36,724 nucleotides of DNA, taken from positions 1-36,724 of the forward strand of contig JAEZYZ010000022.1 of the NCBI GenBank assembly GCA_023418705.1, read 5' to 3'. The notes below the pieces were generated by a model. That model was not told the origin of the DNA and did not search any database. It worked only from the letters and a program-made list of their open reading frames with translations. Position numbers and translations under genes: made by a program. The stretch is from Pseudomonadota bacterium (GTDB lineage: Bacteria; Myxococcota_A; Polyangia; Polyangiales; Polyangiaceae). Of the stretch, positions 32,509-36,724 are shown piece after piece; the first letter of the stretch is position 1, and each line of letters opens with the position of its first letter.

Positions 32509-34260
32509 ATGTCCGAACGCTTACTCCGATTCACTCTGTTCACATCGTGCCTGATTCTTAGCGAGCTGACGGGCGCTTGCACGGCGGGGGGAGCAAACGA
32601 TCCGGAGGCGAGCGGCATCGGCGGCGGTGGCGCCAACGTTGGCAACGGCGGCGAAGGCAATGCCGGCGGCAGTGGCGCCGCAGCGGCCGGTGGCGGCGGC
32701 GGCAATGCCGGCAACGGCGGCAACGCCGGCAGCCCCAACAACGAGCCCCCACCTGGCACTCAGGTGCAGAGCCTGATCCCCGCGCGCATCCGGCGCTTGA
32801 GCAACGTCGAGTACAATCGCTCGGTGCAGGCGCTGCTGGGCGTCGACGCGTCGCCGGCCGACGCCTTCACGCCGGACGCTCGCCAAGACGGCTTCACGTC
32901 GAACGACGCGCAGCGGGTCGATCCGGTGCTGGCCAATCAGCTCGACGCCGCGGCCAGCGCGCTCGTCGCGGAGGTCCGCCCCCGCATCGGCGAGCTCGCC
33001 CCCTGCCCGGACGGTGCCGCCCCCGAGGGCTGCGCCCGGGACTTCGTAGAGCGCTTCGCGGCCAGCGCCTATCGGCGGCCGCTCCAGGGGACCGAGGCCG
33101 ACGCGCTGATGACGGTGTATCAGGCCGGCGCGCTGGACGCGACGTACGCCGACGGCATCGAGGCGGTGATGCGGGCGGTGCTCCAATCCCCCGGCTTCTT
33201 GTACATCACCGAGATCGGGGACGGTTCACAGTCGGAATCGGTGGGGCTCACTCAGTACGAGATCGCCAGCGCCATCTCGTACTTGTTCACCGCCGGTCCG
33301 CCCGACGCGGCGCTCTTGCAAGCGGCCGCCGAGGGCAAGCTGTCCGACGCGGCCGAGCGCGAAGCGCACGCGCGGCGGCTGGCGAACACCGCCGACGCGC
33401 ACGCGCAGGTGGGTCGGGTGGTCAAGGAGTGGCTCGGCATCGATCGCATCACGGAGACGGCGAAGGATTCGCAGATCTATCCGCTGTTCGCCGACCTGCG
33501 CGATGACATGGAGGCCGAGTCGACGGAGTTCATCGACGCGGTGATGTTCGGGTCCGGCGGCGGGCTGACGGAGCTCCTGACGGCAGACTGGACGATGGCT
33601 TCCGCCGACTTGAACGCCGCCCTCTATGGCGGCAGCGGCAACGGGCGCGTCCCGCTGCCGCCGGAGCGCCGCGGCATCCTCAACCAGGGCGCGTTCTTGA
33701 GCGTGCACGCCCACGCCCACGAGAGCGCTCCGGTCCTGCGCGGCGTGGCCATGGTCCGGCGCCTCACCTGCCAGGAGGTCCCCTCGCCCACCACGCTGAA
33801 CATCGACACCACCCCCCCACCGCCCGACCCGAGCCAGACCACGCGCCAGCGGTTCAGCGTCCACGTGGCGGACACGCAGTGCGCGGCGTGCCATCAAATG
33901 ATCGATCCGTTTGGCTTCTCCCTCGAAGACTTCGACGGGATGGGGGGGCACCGCGTCCAGGACAATGGCCAGCCAGTCGACACCACGGTGGAGGTCATGT
34001 TGTCGGGGCTCGAGGGGAACTACGCCAGCAGCGTGCCGTTGATCGAGACGATGGCTGTGAGCGACCCCGTTCGCAGCTGCTTCGCCCGCCACCTTTTCCG
34101 CTTTTCTGCCGCCCGGAGCGACACGACCATGAGAGCCGTGGAGACCGCCTTCGTCGATACTTGGAACACGTTGCCCGCAGCCGCCCAGGAAAGCGTCGTG
34201 GAGGTGATGGTCGCCTTCGTCACGCAGCCGGGCTTCACGCACCGCCGGGGGACGCCATGA
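32509..34260 (+). CDS. DUF1592/DUF1588-family lipoprotein with CxxCH motif
   Basis: 583 residues, ATG at 32509. Signal ending in lipobox LTGAC, then a Gly/Asn/Ala-rich tether of about 60 residues. Domains in order: DUF1587 (RIRRLSNVEYNRSVQALLGV), DUF1595 (FVERFAASAYRRPLQGTEAD), DUF1592 (LTQYEIASAISYLFTAGPPD), DUF1588 (RRGILNQGAFLSVHAHAHES to APVLRGVAMVRRLTC), then CAACHQMIDPFGFSLEDFD (nt 33880 on), a cytochrome-c-like heme-binding motif, and a DUF1585-like end. These proteins are typical of Planctomycetes, Myxococcota and relatives, always near a DUF1552 partner. They are thought to be surface or periplasmic redox or degradation proteins, but no reaction is established. The stop overlaps the DUF1552 start (ATGA). 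Confidence 0.93.
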   Translation: MSERLLRFTLFTSCLILSELTGACTAGGANDPEASGIGGGGANVGNGGEGNAGGSGAAAAGGGGGNAGNGGNAGSPNNEPPPGTQVQSLIPARIRRLSNVEYNRSVQALLGVDASPADAFTPDARQDGFTSNDAQRVDPVLANQLDAAASALVAEVRPRIGELAPCPDGAAPEGCARDFVERFAASAYRRPLQGTEADALMTVYQAGALDATYADGIEAVMRAVLQSPGFLYITEIGDGSQSESVGLTQYEIASAISYLFTAGPPDAALLQAAAEGKLSDAAEREAHARRLANTADAHAQVGRVVKEWLGIDRITETAKDSQIYPLFADLRDDMEAESTEFIDAVMFGSGGGLTELLTADWTMASADLNAALYGGSGNGRVPLPPERRGILNQGAFLSVHAHAHESAPVLRGVAMVRRLTCQEVPSPTTLNIDTTPPPPDPSQTTRQRFSVHVADTQCAACHQMIDPFGFSLEDFDGMGGHRVQDNGQPVDTTVEVMLSGLEGNYASSVPLIETMAVSDPVRSCFARHLFRFSAARSDTTMRAVETAFVDTWNTLPAAAQESVVEVMVAFVTQPGFTHRRGTP

Positions 34261-35753
34261 ACCAGCGAAAGCTCGCGCAGACACGGCGTTCGTTCTTGCG
34301 GGCGGTGGGCGCCGGCGCCGTGGCGCTGCCCTTTTTCAAGCTGCTCGAGGGCTCGGTGGTGCGTGCCCAGGGGCTCGATCTGCCCCTCAAGTTCGTCGGC
34401 GTCTACCACCCGCACGGCATCGCCGCCGAGTTTTGGGCCATGCGGGAGGGAGAGTCGGAGCAGAACTTCGACCTCACCTACGCCGACTGTTCGCTCCAGC
34501 CCTTCGACGACCCGGCCACGTACGGTCGCTCCTTCAAAGATCGCATCCTGATCATCGAGGGCATCGATCATCTCTCGGGCGCCAACGGCCACGACTCCGC
34601 CGGGACCATTCTGACCGGCAGCCGCATCGACGGCAGCAAACAGACGGGGAGCAGCTCGCTCGACCAGTACCTGGCGATCGAACAGGGCCTCGGGGCGGAC
34701 ACGACCCTCTCGAGCCTCGCGCTCGGCGTCGGAACGGACAGCACGGAGTCCGGTCACACCCTCTCATTCGGTCCGGGCGGCGTCGGGCTGCCGAAGATCA
34801 TCGACCCGGAGCAGACGTTCGACCTGATCTTCTCGAACCTGGTCATCGGCGACGACCCGGCCGCGCAGGCAGAGGCGCAGCGCAAGCGGCGAGTCGGACA
34901 GAGCATCATCGACTTCCTGCGCGGAGAGATCAACTCGCTCAAGCCGAAGCTCGGGCCGGCGGAGCAGCAGAAGCTCGACCAGCACCTGACCGGCATCCGC
35001 GAGATCGAAAAGCGCCTGTCGGCCATTTCCGGCGGCGGAGGAGGCGGCGGCGGTGGCGGCTGCGTCGCTCCCCCTCGCCCCTCACCAAACCCCTGGACGG
35101 TGCAGGAGTCCTGGGGCGAGGTGAAGAAGCTCAAGTACTTCAACGGCGGCGAGCCGTTCTTCGACGCCATCACGGACGCGCAGATCGACATGCTGGCCGC
35201 CGCGCTGGCGTGCGACATCACCCGCTTCGCGACCTTGTTCATGGCCGACCTCAGCTACGACGGCAATCCGCTGGGGTTGCCCGCCGACAACCACGGCGCG
35301 GTGGCCCACACCTACGACGCTTCCACGGTCGGTCGGGATTTCCAGGAGGCGGCCGGGACCCCCAGCACCTGGCTGCCGCTCGCCCAGATCAACCGCTACA
35401 GCTACTCGAAGGTCGCGCGGCTGATGCAGAAGCTCGACGAGCTCGGCGCGCTCGACGCCACCTTGATCTACGCCGCCAGCGACATGGGCAACCCGGCCAT
35501 GCACAGCTGCCGCAACGTGCCAACGGTGCTGGCGGGCGGCGCGGGCGGCAAGTTTCGCATGGGCCGCCGGCTCAGGATGGGGCCGGACTGCAGCAACGGC
35601 CCCTGGTGCGGCGAGACGGATCCTTCGTACACCGGTGTTCCGAATAGCCGCATCCTCGTCAGCATCGCGCAGGCGTTCGGTGCGGAGATCGACCAGTTCG
35701 GGACGCAACCGGATCCGAAGTTCTCCTCCGGCACCCTGGACGGCCTGGTCTAG
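34257..35753 (+). CDS. DUF1552 family secreted protein
   Basis: 498 residues, ATG at 34257 overlapping the previous stop by 4 bp, so translationally coupled. The N-terminus TRRSFLRAVGAGAVALPF is a twin-arginine signal, implying export of a folded, possibly metal- or cofactor-bearing protein. Family motifs seen: LKFVGVYHPHGIAAEFW, ILIIEGIDHLSGANGHDSAG, TLSSLALGVGTDS, and near the end TLIYAASDMGNPAMHSCRNV and VPTVLAGGAGGKFRMGR. A Gly-rich break (nt about 35030-35060) separates two halves. The DUF1552 fold is related to sulfatase/alkaline-phosphatase-like proteins (DUF1501 kin), but no reaction is known. Acts with the upstream gene product (inference from strict coupling). The 116-bp palindromic repeat begins nine bases after its TAG stop. 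Confidence 0.93.
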   Translation: MNQRKLAQTRRSFLRAVGAGAVALPFFKLLEGSVVRAQGLDLPLKFVGVYHPHGIAAEFWAMREGESEQNFDLTYADCSLQPFDDPATYGRSFKDRILIIEGIDHLSGANGHDSAGTILTGSRIDGSKQTGSSSLDQYLAIEQGLGADTTLSSLALGVGTDSTESGHTLSFGPGGVGLPKIIDPEQTFDLIFSNLVIGDDPAAQAEAQRKRRVGQSIIDFLRGEINSLKPKLGPAEQQKLDQHLTGIREIEKRLSAISGGGGGGGGGGCVAPPRPSPNPWTVQESWGEVKKLKYFNGGEPFFDAITDAQIDMLAAALACDITRFATLFMADLSYDGNPLGLPADNHGAVAHTYDASTVGRDFQEAAGTPSTWLPLAQINRYSYSKVARLMQKLDELGALDATLIYAASDMGNPAMHSCRNVPTVLAGGAGGKFRMGRRLRMGPDCSNGPWCGETDPSYTGVPNSRILVSIAQAFGAEIDQFGTQPDPKFSSGTLDGLV

Positions 35754-35761
35754 ATCTAGAT

Positions 35762-35877
35762 CTAGAGCACCGATCCGTTTGCCAGAGCGGAGATCCCGAT
35801 GCATCGGGGGCCCCATCCAGGTGAGGGCCCCGATTCATCGGGAAACCCTCGCGTCTGCTCGCGGCTCGGTGCTCTAG
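35762..35877 (+). repeat. 116-bp palindromic repeat, copy 2, at the stop codon of the DUF1552 gene
   Basis: Starts and ends with CTAG and has perfect 12-bp terminal inverted repeats, CTAGAGCACCGA and TCGGTGCTCTAG. The inner hairpin uses 35794-35813 and 35825-35843 (one mismatch, one bulge). Upstream CTAGAT is repeated so that CTAG occurs at 35750, 35756 and 35762. Relative to the gene it follows, orientation is the same as for copy 1. See the copy at 3768-3883 for the alignment. Confidence 0.9.
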
Positions 35878-36221
35878 AGGGTCTCATGCTCCGCGACAAA
35901 CGCCTTGCTCCGCAAAACCGTTTGTCGCTCAAGCGAGCCGCTCTCCGCCGGAAGCCCTCCGGACGATCCCGCGACACCGTCCGCGCGCGTCCCTTCAGCC
36001 GCAGCGCGTCAGCGGCGTGGCAAATCCGCACGCGCTGCGGCGAGAGCGCCGCTCCCGAAGCCAGCGCGCCGTTTTGACAGTGAGCGTGCGCGCCCCCCTG
36101 TCGCACTCGCTCGAGGCCTTGTTTGACGCTGTCGCGCCCGCAGCGTCCGGGCGGCAGGAACGGCGGCACGCCGAATGCAGCTGACGAGCGGTTAGCCATC
36201 CCTGAAGGAGGAAATGCACCG
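35878..36221. other. Intergenic region between the repeat and the last lipoprotein gene
   Basis: 344 bp with no convincing gene. The left part holds a strong hairpin (35893-35928) that is also found, in part, at the relic upstream of dapD. A TTGACA at 36074-36079 has no matching second hexamer. The ribosome site AGGAGG (36206-36211) belongs to the following gene. The rest shows nothing recognisable. Confidence 0.6.
35893..35928. repeat. 10-bp inverted repeat flanking copy 2 of the palindromic element
   Basis: GCGACAAACG (35893-35902) and CGTTTGTCGC (35919-35928) are perfect inverted repeats around 16 bases. The same GCGACAAACGGT motif occurs next to the relic at 21016, suggesting it can travel with the element. 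Confidence 0.7.
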
Positions 36222-36724
36222 ATGATCAAAATGAGGATGTTGGGGACCTCGAGCGTCGCCGCCTGCCTGGCCCTCGCCGGCATCGTGGGCTGTGGGAGCA
36301 ACAAGAGCCCGGAGCCCCGCCAACCGGCGAACTACCGCAGCCAGATGAACGCGGAGCTCGAAGCCGAGCGGCAGGAGTTCATCCAGGATCGGCAAGAGCA
36401 GGTTCAGGAACTGGACAACCGGATCGCGCAGCTTCAAAGCCGCATCGACAACGAGAGCGAGTACGTCAGCCAGGATCAAATCGACGAGTGGCAGAGCGAC
36501 CTCTTCGAGCTGAAGCTCGAGAAGGAGCGCGCCGCGGCGCAGCTGCAGCGCGCGCGCGAGGTCACGCCCGAGCAGTTCCAGGCGATGCGCGGACCGCTCG
36601 AGGTCCAGTTCGATCGCCTGGAAGCCGCCACCGACGCGTTGGTGAACTCCGTCACGGGCGTCTTCGAGGACGAGCAGGAACCCGTGCGGGGTGAGGACGA
36701 GCCGGTCGATCCCGACGTCGACCA
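36222..36724 (+). CDS. Coiled-coil lipoprotein (3' end outside window)
   Basis: ATG at 36222, with AGGAGG ten bases upstream; in-frame ATGs at 36231 and 36237 are alternatives. An out-of-frame ATG at 36214 opens a three-codon frame whose stop overlaps this start. 167 residues are visible and the frame runs off the end. Signal ending in lipobox GIVGC. From residue about 40 the protein is a long charged helix (AELEAERQEFIQDRQEQVQE, then DNRIAQLQSRIDNESE, DLFELKLEKERAAAQLQRAR), predicting a coiled coil. The acidic end (EDEQEPVRGEDEPVDPDVD) is unlike the rest. It resembles envelope-spanning or tip-link lipoproteins in style only; no family can be named. Confidence 0.82.
   Translation, partial: MIKMRMLGTSSVAACLALAGIVGCGSNKSPEPRQPANYRSQMNAELEAERQEFIQDRQEQVQELDNRIAQLQSRIDNESEYVSQDQIDEWQSDLFELKLEKERAAAQLQRAREVTPEQFQAMRGPLEVQFDRLEAATDALVNSVTGVFEDEQEPVRGEDEPVDPDVD

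Noticed and set aside
36074..36079. TTGACA as a promoter -35 box for the last lipoprotein
   Set aside because: At 16-18 bp spacing only CCTGTC-like GC-rich sequence is found, with no -10 match.
35762..36304. A 180-codon minus-strand frame across the repeat and the lipoprotein start
   Set aside because: It overlaps the well-supported lipoprotein start on the other strand and ends in the palindromic repeat; its composition is not protein-like. The 92-codon plus frame at 35799 is rejected for the same reason.

Overview
The window (36,724 bp, GC-rich, no rRNA, tRNA, CRISPR or transposase gene seen) looks like chromosomal DNA of a myxobacterium, most likely of the Polyangia/Sorangiineae type. This is inferred from the translationally coupled DUF1592-type / DUF1552-type gene pair, a giant protein of Myxococcus cysteine-rich repeats (DUF4215) around a fibro-slime domain, two cellulases (GH9 and the bacterially uncommon GH45), and many lipoproteins with Gly/Ser-rich tethers. 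I support 32 protein genes; two are cut by the window edges. Ten of the 32 carry a lipoprotein signal.

Layout. 1-2,872: 3' part of a GH9 cellulase with a CBM3-like tail, overlapped by a small Cys-rich lipoprotein. 3,044-16,141: mostly housekeeping and unknown genes on both strands: coiled-coil protein, glutathione reductase, PH-like membrane protein, cyclophilin, RNase J coupled to a metallophosphoesterase lipoprotein, rhodanese, dolichol-P-mannose-synthase-like glycosyltransferase, APS reductase fused to a thioredoxin-like domain, a possible roadblock-like protein, a six-BON-domain lipoprotein and another lipoprotein. 16,208-23,039: central metabolism: mdh divergent from sucC-sucD, then ndk, a degenerate kinase-like protein, and dapD-dapE (lysine/diaminopimelate). 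23,111-30,273: surface and envelope proteins, including the GH45 cellulase with an ShKT-like domain and the 24-repeat DUF4215/fibro-slime lipoprotein. 30,441-36,724: DUF1499 protein divergent from a stand-alone DHH-CBS-CBS phosphoesterase, the DUF1592/DUF1552 operon, and the start of a coiled-coil lipoprotein.

The most interesting non-genic signal is a 116-bp palindromic element present twice, 32 kb apart. Both copies sit at the stop codon of a gene (glutathione reductase; DUF1552 protein), in the same orientation relative to that gene, bounded by CTAG. They keep a long hairpin in which one base pair has changed on both sides. A shortened third relic lies in front of dapD. A second theme is that two convergent gene pairs end in short tandem duplications that copy both stop codons. 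The two cellulases, the secreted or lipidated proteins and the fibro-slime protein fit a cellulose-degrading, surface-active predator or saprophyte; that lifestyle is inference.
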